From NCBI RefSeq assembly GCF_022410515.1, contig NZ_JACSDI010000030.1, positions 1 through 43,897 on the forward strand: a stretch of DNA of 43,897 nucleotides. The letters are read 5' to 3'. Every line of letters begins with the position of its first letter. Position 1 is the stretch's first letter. The stretch comes from Shewanella cutis. Its GTDB lineage: Bacteria; Pseudomonadota; Gammaproteobacteria; Enterobacterales; Shewanellaceae. This document shows, piece after piece, positions 6,730-14,792 of the stretch. The translations under genes were made by a program, and so were the position numbers. A model generated the notes under the pieces. The model did no database searches and was not told the origin of the DNA. It saw only the letters and a program-made list of their open reading frames with translations.

Positions 6730-8694
6730 ATGTCTTATTCAGCGTCTCAGCCTGACGAAGGCTCAGCTTTAATCTCACGATTACAGCAACAATTTGGTTT
6801 TTCAGAATTTAGACCGGGCCAAGGTGAGGTTATCACTCAGCTTTTAGCGGGCCAATCGAGCCTGGCTATATTTCCAACGGGCTCAGGAAAATCACTCTGC
6901 TATCAATTTACCGCGCTGCAGCTTCCCCATTTAACCTTAGTGGTTTCCCCTTTGTTGGCCTTGATTAAAGATCAATTGAATTTCTTACAACAGAAGGGCA
7001 TTAAAGCGGCAAGTATCGACTCTACTTTAACGTCAGAACAGACCCAACAGGTCATGCGAGAGGCGCGTTCAGGCCAGTTGAAATTGTTGATGGTGTCAGT
7101 TGAACGCTTCAAAAATGAACGTTTTCGGCAGTTTATTCAATCTATTCCACTATCAATGCTGGTTGTGGATGAAGCCCACTGTATCTCCGAATGGGGGCAT
7201 AATTTTCGTCCCGATTATTTGAAATTACCCGATTATTGCCGTGAGTTATCGATTCCATTAGTGCTGTTACTAACCGCTACCGCAACGCGAAAAGTCAAAC
7301 AGGATATGGCGATTCGTTTCGATATAAAGCCACAACACATTGTGCAAACAGGTTTTTATCGGTCAAATCTTGATTTAACAGTGCTACCAGTTGCCAGTGA
7401 AAATAAATTACGAATACTCAAGCAACAACTACAAAGCTTTGATGGTGCGGGGATTGTCTATGTGACGTTGCAGCATACTGCGGAAGAAGTTGCATCACAA
7501 CTTTGTAGCATGGGCTTTGTAGCTCAGGCTTACCATGCGGGGTTTGATGATGATAAACGTCAGCAAATTCAGCATGATTTTATGCTAGGTCAGACTCAAA
7601 TCGTCGTTGCAACCATCGCCTTTGGCATGGGGATTGATAAAAGCAATATCCGTTTTGTGATCCACTATGACTTACCTAAATCCATCGAAAACTACTGCCA
7701 AGAAATTGGTCGCGCAGGGCGTGATGGGCAGCTTTCCCATTGCGTTACCTTAGCCAATTTAGATGGGATCAACACTGTAGAAAACTTTGTGTATGGCGAC
7801 ACACCGGAGCTAGCAAGTATTGCCACCGTGATTGACAGCATTCGCCAAGGAACCCAAGCTAATCGTTGGGAAGTGCAACTGAATCAGTTAGCCAATCAGA
7901 GTAATATTAGATTGTTGCCACTTAAGACTCTTCTAGTACAGCTTGAACTTCAGGGCGTGATCAAACCGCTTTATGCCTACTACGCTGATGTTCAATATCG
8001 ATTTCTCCAACCTCAAGCGCACGTATTAAGTCAGTTTTCACCTGAGCGACAGGCATTTTTAACCCAGATATTTACACACACCCAGATGAAACGTGTTTGG
8101 GGAAGTTTAGATTTTAATGCGCTTTATCAGGCCACGGGAGCTGAACGTAACCGCGTATTGGCGGCCTTAGAATACCTTGCAAGTCAGCAACTCATTGAAT
8201 TAGAAACCAAGCAAATTACCGATGTATATCAGGTGGAAACAGTCAAATTGTCTACGCCCACATTAGCAGAATATCTCTATCACTATTTTGCTGATAAGGA
8301 AGCCAAAGAAGTGGCACGGATTGCCCAGTTAGTGCGATTTTTTGAGCTAACAACTTGCTTAAATTATAATTTAGCGCGCTATTTTGACGATAATGCCGCC
8401 CCTAAATCCTGCGGTCATTGCAGTGTTTGTCGCGGTCAAGTGGCCAAACTCACGTATTCCAACACCCCCATTTGGCCAGAAGATCAGCGTATTAGCGCCG
8501 ATCTTAACGAACTTAACCAACTCGTCAGCAGCAAGGGGCTTGCGTTACTTTCCCTTGAAACCCAATGCCGCTTTTTAGCGGGAATGAGTCTTCCCATCTT
8601 CACCCGCTTACAAGTGCGCAAACTTGCAGGTTTTGGTCGCTGCGAAAATTTAAGGTATGCCGAAATAAAGCAAAAATTACAAAACTTACTTTAA
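6730..8694 (+). CDS. RecQ-family ATP-dependent DNA helicase (654 aa)
   Basis: The helicase core is complete: a RecQ motif 0 (FGFSEFRPGQ, about 22-31), Walker A FPTGSGKS (about 48-55), the DEAH box with its RecQ aromatic-rich loop (DEAHCISEWGHNFR, about 147-160), TATATRK, and arginine-finger motif EIGRAGRDG near 325-333. The C-terminal part keeps a zinc-binding cysteine set (C in TTCLNY, then CGHCSVC), and the HRDC-type domain is reduced or absent. RecQ helicases unwind 3'-tailed duplexes and act in recombination and fork repair. The sequence diverges from canonical RecQ in its C-terminal half, so this is probably a second, RecQ-like paralogue. No gene symbol is given for that reason. Confidence 0.88.
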   Translation: MSYSASQPDEGSALISRLQQQFGFSEFRPGQGEVITQLLAGQSSLAIFPTGSGKSLCYQFTALQLPHLTLVVSPLLALIKDQLNFLQQKGIKAASIDSTLTSEQTQQVMREARSGQLKLLMVSVERFKNERFRQFIQSIPLSMLVVDEAHCISEWGHNFRPDYLKLPDYCRELSIPLVLLLTATATRKVKQDMAIRFDIKPQHIVQTGFYRSNLDLTVLPVASENKLRILKQQLQSFDGAGIVYVTLQHTAEEVASQLCSMGFVAQAYHAGFDDDKRQQIQHDFMLGQTQIVVATIAFGMGIDKSNIRFVIHYDLPKSIENYCQEIGRAGRDGQLSHCVTLANLDGINTVENFVYGDTPELASIATVIDSIRQGTQANRWEVQLNQLANQSNIRLLPLKTLLVQLELQGVIKPLYAYYADVQYRFLQPQAHVLSQFSPERQAFLTQIFTHTQMKRVWGSLDFNALYQATGAERNRVLAALEYLASQQLIELETKQITDVYQVETVKLSTPTLAEYLYHYFADKEAKEVARIAQLVRFFELTTCLNYNLARYFDDNAAPKSCGHCSVCRGQVAKLTYSNTPIWPEDQRISADLNELNQLVSSKGLALLSLETQCRFLAGMSLPIFTRLQVRKLAGFGRCENLRYAEIKQKLQNLL

Positions 8695-8706
8695 AGCAAA
8701 AAGATA

Positions 8707-8740
8707 TTTTAAAGGCATATCCTAAGATATGCCTTTAAAA
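8707..8740. terminator. Bidirectional terminator between the RecQ-family gene and tusE
   Basis: A perfect 15-bp inverted repeat (TTTTAAAGGCATATC / GATATGCCTTTAAAA) with a CTAA loop lies between two convergent genes. A/T runs at both ends let it work in both directions. Confidence 0.85.
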
Positions 8741-8770
8741 CGTTGAATTTAAAAACTCACATTTACCAAC

Positions 8771-9109
8771 CTAGATACACTTTGCAGGTTTAGGCAATCC
8801 CGCGATTTTTGTCGCCTGTTTAGCTGGGCCTACAGGGAACAGTGTATAGAGGTATTTGGAGTTGCCTTTTTCGGGCCCAAGTGTTTGGCCAATGGCTTTG
8901 ACTAATACGCGAATCGCTGGGCTGGTTTTATATTCCAGATAAAAATCTCTAACAAAGTTAATGACTTCCCAATGGGCGCTTGTTAGTTCAATATTTTCTT
9001 CTTGGGCTAGCATCGGCGCCATATCGGGGTGCCAGTCGGCGATATTTTTTAAATAACCTTGATGGTCGCGCTCGATGCCGACACCGTTAAACATAAGCGG
9101 ATTTACCAC
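8771..9109 (-). CDS. tusE: TusE, sulfur-carrier of the Tus relay (DsrC family)
   Basis: This protein (about 112 aa) closely follows E. coli TusE: HWEVINFVRDFYLEY, a KTSPAIRVLVKA helix, and the signature C-terminus KQATKIAGLPKPAKCI with the catalytic penultimate cysteine. TusE takes persulfide sulfur from TusBCD and passes it to MnmA for 2-thiolation of U34 in tRNAs for Lys, Glu and Gln. I favour the GTG start at 9109, which has AAGGTG five bases upstream and overlaps the end of tusB. The ATG five codons later lacks a well-placed site. It is the last gene of tusDCBE and ends before a bidirectional terminator. Confidence 0.93.
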   Translation of the reverse strand: MVNPLMFNGVGIERDHQGYLKNIADWHPDMAPMLAQEENIELTSAHWEVINFVRDFYLEYKTSPAIRVLVKAIGQTLGPEKGNSKYLYTLFPVGPAKQATKIAGLPKPAKCI

Positions 9110-9384
9110 GTGATCACCTTATCATGCAAGAGAGATTGCGCCACAAACTCGTTGTAATCAATCTGATTAATATTTTTAAGACGCTCGCCTAAGCCACGGG
9201 CGACTACATCGTCTTTAAGTACCATCACCTTAAAGGGTGAAAGTGCCATTGCCCATTGACGCAACAGTAGGGCATTCACGCCATCACTCGAGAGTAAAAT
9301 CGCATCTTCTTTACAGGCATAACGTAGGCAAAGCTTAAGGGCATTGTCTCGGCTGGGCGAGGTTTGAATATGATGTAAAATCAT
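9103..9384 (-). CDS. tusB: TusB, sulfur-relay subunit
   Basis: This is a 93-residue DsrH-family protein in the invariant gene order tusD-C-B-E. It begins MILHHIQTSPS, equivalent to the MLHTLHRSP start of E. coli TusB, and contains the expected DGVNALL, KDDVVARGL and IDYNEFV segments. TusB is a non-catalytic partner in the TusBCD hexamer. Its ATG overlaps the tusC stop codon (TAATG), and its own end overlaps the tusE start, so the three genes are translationally coupled. Confidence 0.92.
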   Translation of the reverse strand: MILHHIQTSPSRDNALKLCLRYACKEDAILLSSDGVNALLLRQWAMALSPFKVMVLKDDVVARGLGERLKNINQIDYNEFVAQSLLHDKVITW

Positions 9385-9740
9385 TAGAATACTAAGACCT
9401 CATCGACCACCTTTAAATGAGCAGAAATCGCTTCATCATTTAAGATTGTCACCGGTATGGATAATAAACCATGGCTTAATCCATAGTCACCTAAGGACTG
9501 TTTACAGGCAAAAACCGCTTCAATATCATAGAGGGGTAAGGCTTTCAGTGTCGCAAGATAATCTTTTCCACCAATCAGTTCAGGCTGTTGATCTTTAAGA
9601 AGGTGCAATACACCTTCATCAATAAAGACGACACTCACTTCTTGTTCAAAACTCGCACTTAGCAAAGCAAGATCTAAAGCTTCACGGCCTTTTGTGGTGC
9701 CGTGGGGCGCACTTCGAAACAATATACAGATTTTTTTCAT
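9384..9740 (-). CDS. tusC: TusC, sulfur-relay subunit
   Basis: This is a 118-residue DsrF-family protein. The N-terminus KKICILFRSAPHGTTKGREALD is characteristic: a beta strand, then the R-x-P-x-G-x-x-x-G-R-E-x-L-D signature. The protein ends in VDEVLVF. TusC forms the structural core of the TusBCD heterohexamer that relays sulfur from TusA to TusE in the cytoplasm. It starts 14 bp after the end of tusD and overlaps tusB by one base, consistent with a single mRNA. Confidence 0.93.
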   Translation of the reverse strand: MKKICILFRSAPHGTTKGREALDLALLSASFEQEVSVVFIDEGVLHLLKDQQPELIGGKDYLATLKALPLYDIEAVFACKQSLGDYGLSHGLLSIPVTILNDEAISAHLKVVDEVLVF

Positions 9741-9754
9741 AGGATTTCCGAAGC

Positions 9755-10147
9755 TTAAAAGCAGATCAACCGATCGGCTGATTCAATACCCGTGACCAGT
9801 TCACCCAGTCCACCCATAATGAACGAACTTTCGACATTCCAATGGCTTAGACCGTTTTCTTGTGCTTCCAGCTGTGACACTATGCCACGTCTAAGCGCGG
9901 CCGATACACAGTTTACCAATGACACTTGGTGCTGCGCGGCCAGTTGTTTCCACCCCATGATGACATCATATTCGTCGGATGCTGGTAAGTTAAAGTCAGT
10001 AGAGTTATACACGCCATCCTGATAGAAAAAGACACAGACAACGTCATGTCCGCTTTGAAGCGTGGCTTGGGTGAAACGTAGGGCATTCACACTTGCCGAC
10101 GAACCATAGGCTGGCCCGTTTACTTGGATAATAAATTTGCTCATCAT
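9755..10147 (-). CDS. tusD: TusD, sulfurtransferase subunit of the Tus relay
   Basis: This DsrE-family protein (about 130 aa) has the YGSSASVNALRF helix start, VFFYQDGV and, most telling, the catalytic cysteine in SLVNCVSAALRRG, matching Cys78 of E. coli TusD. It accepts persulfide from TusA and passes it on to TusE. It is the first gene of the operon. Its ATGATG start directly follows the T tract of a terminator hairpin belonging to yccA, leaving no room for a separate promoter or an ordinary ribosome binding site between them. Confidence 0.93.
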   Translation of the reverse strand: MMSKFIIQVNGPAYGSSASVNALRFTQATLQSGHDVVCVFFYQDGVYNSTDFNLPASDEYDVIMGWKQLAAQHQVSLVNCVSAALRRGIVSQLEAQENGLSHWNVESSFIMGGLGELVTGIESADRLICF

Positions 10148-10151
10148 AAAA

Positions 10152-10179
10152 AAAATGGCCCTATAAGTAGGGCCATTTT
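10152..10179 (-). terminator. Hairpin with T tract between yccA and tusD
   Basis: AAAATGGCCCTA and TAGGGCCATTTT form a perfect 12-bp stem with a 4-nt loop. On the minus strand an eight-T run follows and leads straight into the tusD start codons. It looks like a terminator for yccA that must be read through, or bypassed, to express the tus genes. Confidence 0.8.
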
Positions 10180-10203
10180 AGCGTAAGTTTCCCTAAAAAG
10201 GGA

Positions 10204-10863
10204 TCAATCATCGTTACCAATACCGAGCAAATGCAAAATGGCAATGAACAGGTTTAAAAAGTCCAAGTACAAGGAGATAGTTGCACGGATGTAATTAGTC
10301 TCACCACCATTTACGATACGGCTAGTATCGAACAGAATAAAGCCAGTCATCAACAATGCCAGGCCTGCGTTAATTGCCATAAATGCGACGCTGTTACCGA
10401 CAAAAATATTAATAATGGCGGCAGCAATCACTACTATCAGTCCTGCAAATAAGAAACCACGCATAAAAGAGAAATCCTTCTTGGTGGTGACGGCATAGGC
10501 TGACAGAGCAATAAAAATAACAGATGTTAAACCAAGTGCTTGCATGATCAACTCGGAGCCATTTGTCATTCCTGCGTAATGGTTAAGCATATAGCCTAAT
10601 GAGGCGCCTTCCATTCCCGTAAAGGCAAACACCCAGAAAATGCCTGCGGCTGAATCGGCTTTCCTGAGCGTGACAAAAAGCAGCACTAAACCACCGATAG
10701 ATAAACCAAGTGACATCAGCGGGCTGATATTAAGCGCCATCGCTAAACCTGCACATAATGCGGAGAAGGCGAGGGTCATGGCCAATAATAAATAGGTATT
10801 TTTAAGAAGTTTGTTCACTTCTAAAGTTGTTGCACTCGTTGAGTACAGGGTTTGCTGAGTCAT
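10204..10863 (-). CDS. yccA: YccA-like Bax-inhibitor-1 family membrane protein (FtsH modulator)
   Basis: The protein of about 219 aa has seven hydrophobic segments and matches E. coli YccA across its length, including LLKNTYLLLAMTLAFSA near the start and the signature GGETNYIRATISLYLDFLNLF near the end. YccA is an inner-membrane substrate and inhibitor of the FtsH protease. The start at 10863 is chosen because GGAG lies six bases before that ATG. An upstream in-frame ATG at 10887 would add eight residues (MKSEMEQD) not present in relatives. In E. coli yccA also neighbours tusE, so the pairing is conserved. Confidence 0.88.
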   Translation of the reverse strand: MTQQTLYSTSATTLEVNKLLKNTYLLLAMTLAFSALCAGLAMALNISPLMSLGLSIGGLVLLFVTLRKADSAAGIFWVFAFTGMEGASLGYMLNHYAGMTNGSELIMQALGLTSVIFIALSAYAVTTKKDFSFMRGFLFAGLIVVIAAAIINIFVGNSVAFMAINAGLALLMTGFILFDTSRIVNGGETNYIRATISLYLDFLNLFIAILHLLGIGNDD

Positions 10864-11118
10864 ATCTTGCTCCATTTCGCTTTTCATCCAAACTGTTCAT
10901 TTTGATTTTTAACGGTGACAAGAGTTCCCGTTAATATCGCAAATCCAGTAAACCTAAGTGAATACTACCTAAAACCGTGGTTTGCTTAAAGGATTCCTAC
11001 CACAAATAACAAGTTGTAAATCCTTATTCTTGTATTCATCCACGACGCAACCTTCTTTCTTTACAATAGTGCAACACAGCGACTTTAAAATAAGCTTAAT
11101 CTGACCACAATACATCAA

Positions 11119-12030
11119 TTAAGCTAGCCATTCGCGATGCAGTTTATCCGTATCCCCTAAGTAATCGAGCACCCAAGCAAGAGCGGGTGACATTTTGTCA
11201 GCATTCCAAGCAAGACAACAAGGGCTTGTCAGTTTGGGGTTTTCAAGCTGCTTCTCAACCAGTGCGCCAGCTTTAATAAACACACTGGCCAAATGCACAG
11301 GCATATAGCCGATACCAAGTCCTTCTCTAAAACAGTTAATAGCGCGGATCCAGTCAGGAACGACTAGCCTACGTTGGTTTTCCAGTAACCAAGTCATGCG
11401 TTTAGGAATTTCTCTGGAAGTATCTTCCAAACAAATGGAAGGAAATGGGCGCAGCTCTTCGTCGGTTAACGGTCTATCAATATTCGCTAAGGGATGGTTT
11501 TTACTGACTAAAAACGCCCACTCAATGTCGCCCATGTCTTTATACTGAAAGACACCACCGACAGGAATGGCTGTGGTGGCACCAATTGCAATATCACTGC
11601 GTCCAGTCGCGAGGGCTTCCCACACACCGTTAAACACTTCGATACGGATTATTAGCTCAATATCATGGAAATGACGGTAAAAGTCGGCGATCAATACGCT
11701 AATTCTATCGGCGCGCACAATGTTATCTAAGGCAATTGATAAGGTCGGTTGCCAACCGTTAGCAACGCGCTGAGTACCACGTTTCATTTCATCCATTTGT
11801 GTCAGCAAGTTTCTCGCTTGCTTAACAAAATGCTCTCCCGCGGGAGTTAAAGTCACACTACGATGGTGCCGTTCGAATAACACCACGCCAAGCTCTTCTT
11901 CGATTTGTTTAACGGCATAACTGACGGCGGAAGGGACCTTGTGCAACCGATTGGCGGCTGCAGTAAAACTTCCCACTCGGGCCACAATATCAATGAGTTC
12001 TAACGCTTGTTCCGAGAGCATAGCTGACAT
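11119..12030 (-). CDS. punR: LysR-type regulator, PunR-like
   Basis: This LysR-type regulator of about 303 aa has an N-terminal winged helix-turn-helix (about residues 5-65, with GSFTAAANRLHKVPSAVSYAVKQIEEELG) and a C-terminal ligand-binding domain. Several stretches closely match E. coli PunR (YdhB): FYRHFHDIELIIR, EVFNGVWEAL, AIPVGG, EDTSREIPKRMTWLL and the end DYLGDTDKLHREWL. PunR activates the divergent purine-nucleoside transporter gene punC. I place the start at ATG 12030. The frame continues upstream to 12108, but that extension (MQSKYLLILLETF...) does not fit the family. Neither start has a strong ribosome binding site. Confidence 0.85.
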   Translation of the reverse strand: MSAMLSEQALELIDIVARVGSFTAAANRLHKVPSAVSYAVKQIEEELGVVLFERHHRSVTLTPAGEHFVKQARNLLTQMDEMKRGTQRVANGWQPTLSIALDNIVRADRISVLIADFYRHFHDIELIIRIEVFNGVWEALATGRSDIAIGATTAIPVGGVFQYKDMGDIEWAFLVSKNHPLANIDRPLTDEELRPFPSICLEDTSREIPKRMTWLLENQRRLVVPDWIRAINCFREGLGIGYMPVHLASVFIKAGALVEKQLENPKLTSPCCLAWNADKMSPALAWVLDYLGDTDKLHREWLA

Positions 12031-12065
12031 CCATTGTGATGAAAATAATTGATAGCATCTGTCAA

Positions 12066-12081
12066 AAATAAACGTTTCCAA
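12066..12081. promoter_or_regulatory. PurR-box-like palindrome in the punR-punC intergenic region
   Basis: The central AAACGTTT core with flanks gives 10 of 16 matches to the E. coli PurR operator ACGCAAACGTTTGCGT. The position between a purine-transport regulator and its transporter makes purine control plausible, but the flanking bases are weak. PurR itself is not in the window. Confidence 0.3.
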
Positions 12082-12136
12082 TAAAATTAACAAGTATTTA
12101 GACTGCACGCCTTTAGGCTTTTGACATGATTATTTT

Positions 12137-13408
12137 ATGAAAACATCAAGTAACATCTTTGTAAATATTAAGTTTTTTATATTCTTACTTTATTTAGCTC
12201 TCTTAAGCATGTTGGGCTTTATTGCCACCGACATGTATTTACCTGCTTTCAAAGCAATTGAAAGTTCGTTCAATTCTTCACCCTCACAAGTGGCGATGTC
12301 GTTGACCTGTTTCCTTGCAGGCTTGGCACTTGGGCAACTTATCTATGGGCCTTTAGTCAGCAAACTGGGCAAGCGTTACGCTCTGATCATTGGGTTGGCA
12401 CTTTTTGCTTTATCGAGTGTAGCCATCGCCAATAGTGACTCGGTAACGATGTTAAATATTGCCCGCTTTTTCCAAGCCATTGGTGCCTGCAGTGCTGGCG
12501 TAATTTGGCAAGCTATCGTTGTAGAACAATATGATGCAGAAAAAGCACAGGGGATCTTCAGCAATATTATGCCGTTAGTTGCATTGTCACCCGCGTTAGC
12601 ACCGATCCTAGGCGCTTATATTCTGAACGAATTTGGATGGCGTGCAATATTTATCTCATTGTGTGTGATTGCTTTTTTACTCGTTGTGATGACCTTGTAC
12701 TTTGTGCCAGGTAAATCAAAACACCAAGATACTAAGCCTAGTGCTGTTTCCTATGGGCAAATTTTGAAAAATACCCGCTATTTAGGCAATGTGGTGATTT
12801 TTGGTGCGTGTTCAGGTGCATTTTTTGCCTACCTGACCGTATGGCCTATTGTGATGGAGCAGCATGGTTATCAAGCAACTGAAATTGGCCTCAGCTTTAT
12901 CCCACAAACCATTATGTTTATTGTCGGCGGTTATGCGAGTAAGTTATTGATAAAACGCATTGGAGCAGATAAAACCCTTAACGTATTGTTGTCTATTTTT
13001 GGGATTTGTGTTGTCTCGATCGTGTTATTTACCTTGCTATTTAAAGCAACAACAATTTTCCCACTACTCATTTCATTCTCAATCTTAGCGGCGGCGAACG
13101 GAGCTATTTATCCGATAGTGGTGAATAGTGCCTTGCAGCAATTTACCCAGCATGCTTCTAAAGCTGCGGGGTTACAAAACTTTTTGCAGATCACCATCGC
13201 TTTCGGCGCTTCAAGTTTAGTTGCCATGTGGGCTAATTCTGGTGAAGTAGCCATAGGTTGGGGCATTCTATGCTGTTCACTGCTGGTTATCCTAGGTTAT
13301 GTACTTAAAACTGAACAGACATGGGGAGATTTTGCTCATCACTTTACTGCACCAGACCCTGCTCGAGTAGGAATCGCTACAGATGCGAAGCAAAATCAAG
13401 CAGATTGA
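12137..13408 (+). CDS. punC: MFS transporter of the Bcr/CflA family, PunC-like purine transporter
   Basis: This is a 423-residue major-facilitator protein with twelve hydrophobic segments. It starts with the Bcr/CflA signature SMLGFIATDMYLPAF and has the loop 2-3 motif GPLVSKLGKRYAL. Segments such as GVIWQAIV, NIMPLVALSPALAPILGAY, LSFIPQTIMFIVGGY and AANGAIYPIVV track E. coli PunC (YdhC) closely. PunC moves purine nucleosides; the exact substrate here is inferred from that similarity and from the divergent PunR-like regulator. The hydrophilic tail of about 40 residues is not membrane embedded. The gene ends 80 bp before tRNA-Ser, with no terminator between. Confidence 0.85.
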   Translation: MKTSSNIFVNIKFFIFLLYLALLSMLGFIATDMYLPAFKAIESSFNSSPSQVAMSLTCFLAGLALGQLIYGPLVSKLGKRYALIIGLALFALSSVAIANSDSVTMLNIARFFQAIGACSAGVIWQAIVVEQYDAEKAQGIFSNIMPLVALSPALAPILGAYILNEFGWRAIFISLCVIAFLLVVMTLYFVPGKSKHQDTKPSAVSYGQILKNTRYLGNVVIFGACSGAFFAYLTVWPIVMEQHGYQATEIGLSFIPQTIMFIVGGYASKLLIKRIGADKTLNVLLSIFGICVVSIVLFTLLFKATTIFPLLISFSILAAANGAIYPIVVNSALQQFTQHASKAAGLQNFLQITIAFGASSLVAMWANSGEVAIGWGILCCSLLVILGYVLKTEQTWGDFAHHFTAPDPARVGIATDAKQNQAD

Positions 13409-13488
13409 ATGTAATACGAACAGTTAGCGCATAATTATCAGTTAGTGCTTTACAGTCAGTAAACTTACTTATATTATGCGCTTCGTTC

Positions 13489-13579
13489 GGAGGGGTGGCA
13501 GAGTGGTTTAATGCACCGGTCTTGAAAACCGGCGTGGGTTTATAGCCCACCCAGGGTTCAAATCCCTGCTCCTCCGCCA
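13489..13579 (+). tRNA. tRNA-Ser (anticodon UGA)
   Basis: This is a 91-nt class II tRNA. The acceptor GGAGGGG pairs with CTCCTCC, followed by G and an encoded CCA. The anticodon stem-loop CGGT CTTGAAA ACCG has anticodon TGA, the long variable arm GTGGGTTTATAGCCCAC is typical of tRNA-Ser, and the T arm is CAGGGTTCAAATCCCTG. Confidence 0.97.
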
Positions 13580-13588
13580 TATTTCACG

Positions 13589-13617
13589 AAAAAGCCATCA
13601 ACAATGATGGCTTTTTT
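13589..13617 (+). terminator. Terminator after tRNA-Ser
   Basis: AAAAAGCCATCA / TGATGGCTTTTT with an ACAA loop, followed by more T residues, begins 10 bp after the tRNA. Confidence 0.9.
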
Positions 13618-13664
13618 GTTTATACAATTTAACTATAAGTTGAGATCCACCGGCACATTTCGTC

Positions 13665-13694
13665 AAAAGGCCGCTAAGCAATTAGCGGCCTTTT
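13665..13694. terminator. Second terminator-like hairpin
   Basis: AAAAGGCCGCTAA / TTAGCGGCCTTTT forms a perfect 13-bp stem with a GCAA loop. A and T runs at both ends let it act in either direction. It backs up the tRNA-Ser terminator and shields the gene-free region beyond. Confidence 0.85.
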
Positions 13695-14467
13695 GCATTT
13701 ATGATTTTCTAAACTCAGCCCTAGCTTGCAAACCATGGTTTAATGTTCTGATCAATTGCTCAAGTTGCTGCAATTTTGTGTAAATGAATATGCCTAGGAG
13801 GTTAGGGCGCTTGGATATAAATATGGATGTTGTATCACATTAAATGTCTAATCAGTTCAGAGTCTCACAGGCATCTCAATCCAAGACGAAGAAATGGTTA
13901 TTCCCTTTTAAGTCAATGTAACACGGGAGTGAGATGCCTGTGAGGCCCCCGAAGGACGGGGTTGAACGGGCTTTATACTGCGTTTAAGGCTTTCGACAGA
14001 GCGCCACTATGCCTTCAAGCCTTTGCCTTGGCTAAAGCGCGTATAACTCCCGCTGAATGAACAGATATTTAATACGATTTATCCTTGAGAAATTGGTTAT
14101 GTTTTTTTGTCTATACACCAGACCGTTAGTGAAATTTCTTGCTGTCATTGGGTTTAAAGAAGAAGGTCTCTTGGCTGCAACTTAAAATATCAGACAGATG
14201 AAAGTTATCGAAATAAGTCATTACTGCAACACCAACATAAACTTAGGTTGTCAGTATGTGATTAGCCGAATCATTTAGAAAATGAAGAAATCTTGAATAC
14301 ATAACAAACAAAATCGCCAACTCTGACGAGATTCACCATATATCCTTAATATGTGGTGCGTTAGTGTGAGCAATCAATGATTGTAAAAAGGACCACAAGC
14401 TTGAGCTGCGCAGGTTTTATAAAGAGATAAGCAGGAGATACTTGTGGTCTAAATGCTCAAATATTCA
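13695..14467. other. Gene-free region left of dif with inverted repeats
   Basis: About 770 bp without a credible ORF. It contains a widely spaced perfect 15-bp inverted repeat (13864-13878 and 13930-13944), a GC-richer tract after it with a CCCC-GAAGGAC-GGGG hairpin near 13945, and a hairpin-like repeat around 14334-14358. A 9-bp inverted repeat, GACCACAAG / CTTGTGGTC, lies at 14391-14399 and 14441-14449. Base composition changes several times, which suggests accumulated insertions next to the terminus. Confidence 0.6.
13864..13944. repeat. 15-bp inverted repeat with 51-nt spacer
   Basis: CTCACAGGCATCTCA at 13864-13878 is exactly complementary to TGAGATGCCTGTGAG at 13930-13944. The following sequence, GGCCCCCGAAGGACGGGG, adds another small hairpin. 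No coding capacity is associated with it. It could be a structured RNA or the end of a small non-autonomous element. Confidence 0.6.
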
Positions 14468-14495
14468 ATTTAACATAATATACATTGTGCGCAGT
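14468..14495 (-). other. dif: Chromosomal dif site (XerC/XerD resolution site)
   Basis: Read on the minus strand the site has three parts: XerC box ACTGCGCACAA, central region TGTATA and XerD box TTATGTTAAAT. It matches the E. coli dif site at 25 of 28 positions, with the centre and XerD box identical. This is where XerC and XerD resolve chromosome dimers during division, and it marks the replication terminus. It also forms the left boundary of the inserted phage-like element, because integration at dif regenerates a working site. Confidence 0.92.
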
Positions 14496-14515
14496 TTTGT
14501 GTGAGAGGGATTTGG
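14479..14515. repeat. Left copy of the 37-bp direct repeat (attL)
   Basis: This copy comprises the dif centre, the XerC box and 20 further bases (TTTGTGTGAGAGGGATTTGG). It matches 18059-18095 except for one A/G difference. The match running 20 bp beyond the XerC box is longer than Xer recombination alone requires. Confidence 0.85.
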
Positions 14516-14517
14516 GG

Positions 14518-14541
14518 TGCCGATAACGTCACTTATCGGCA
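14518..14541. repeat. Palindrome TGCCGATAA-N6-TTATCGGCA, copy 1
   Basis: A 9-bp stem with loop CGTCAC lies 22 bp inside the left att site and past the end of the last minus-strand gene of the element. The same stem with a different loop recurs at 19457-19480. It may be a weak terminator, but no T tract follows on the minus strand. Confidence 0.6.
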
Positions 14542-14598
14542 TTGGCGCGTCATTTCTCCTGCGCTCAGGCTTCGCTCGTCGGCATTCCTTGCCATGCC

Positions 14599-14784
14599 TT
14601 AACGATGTCTAAATGGTTCCTCTGGCGTGACTCTGCGCAGTTCGCCTTGGCAATGTGGGCACTGGATAAAGATGCTATCAAAATCATCATACCACCAAGG
14701 CTTATTACAGTTATTGCATTGCAGTTCGGGTTTATCTTGGCGCTCAACCATGCTGTAGCCGCCTTCATAAGAAATAATTTGCAT
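14599..14784 (-). CDS. Small zinc-ribbon protein of the satellite (61 aa)
   Basis: The ORF begins with ATG 14784 behind a GGAG ribosome binding site and lies 8 bp after the end of the preceding gene. It has two CxxC pairs (CNNC and CPHC) separated by about 17 residues, the spacing of a zinc ribbon, and an acidic aromatic stretch (WWYDDFDSIF) between them. It sits at the distal end of the replication operon. No function is known to me; small zinc-ribbon proteins in this position could bind DNA or the replication protein. Confidence 0.6.
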   Translation of the reverse strand: MQIISYEGGYSMVERQDKPELQCNNCNKPWWYDDFDSIFIQCPHCQGELRRVTPEEPFRHR

Positions 14785-14792
14785 GGTAACTC

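Noticed and set aside
13864..13944. Retron msr/msd RNA
   Set aside because: Inverted arms are present, but there is no reverse transcriptase gene nearby and the spacing is shorter than usual.
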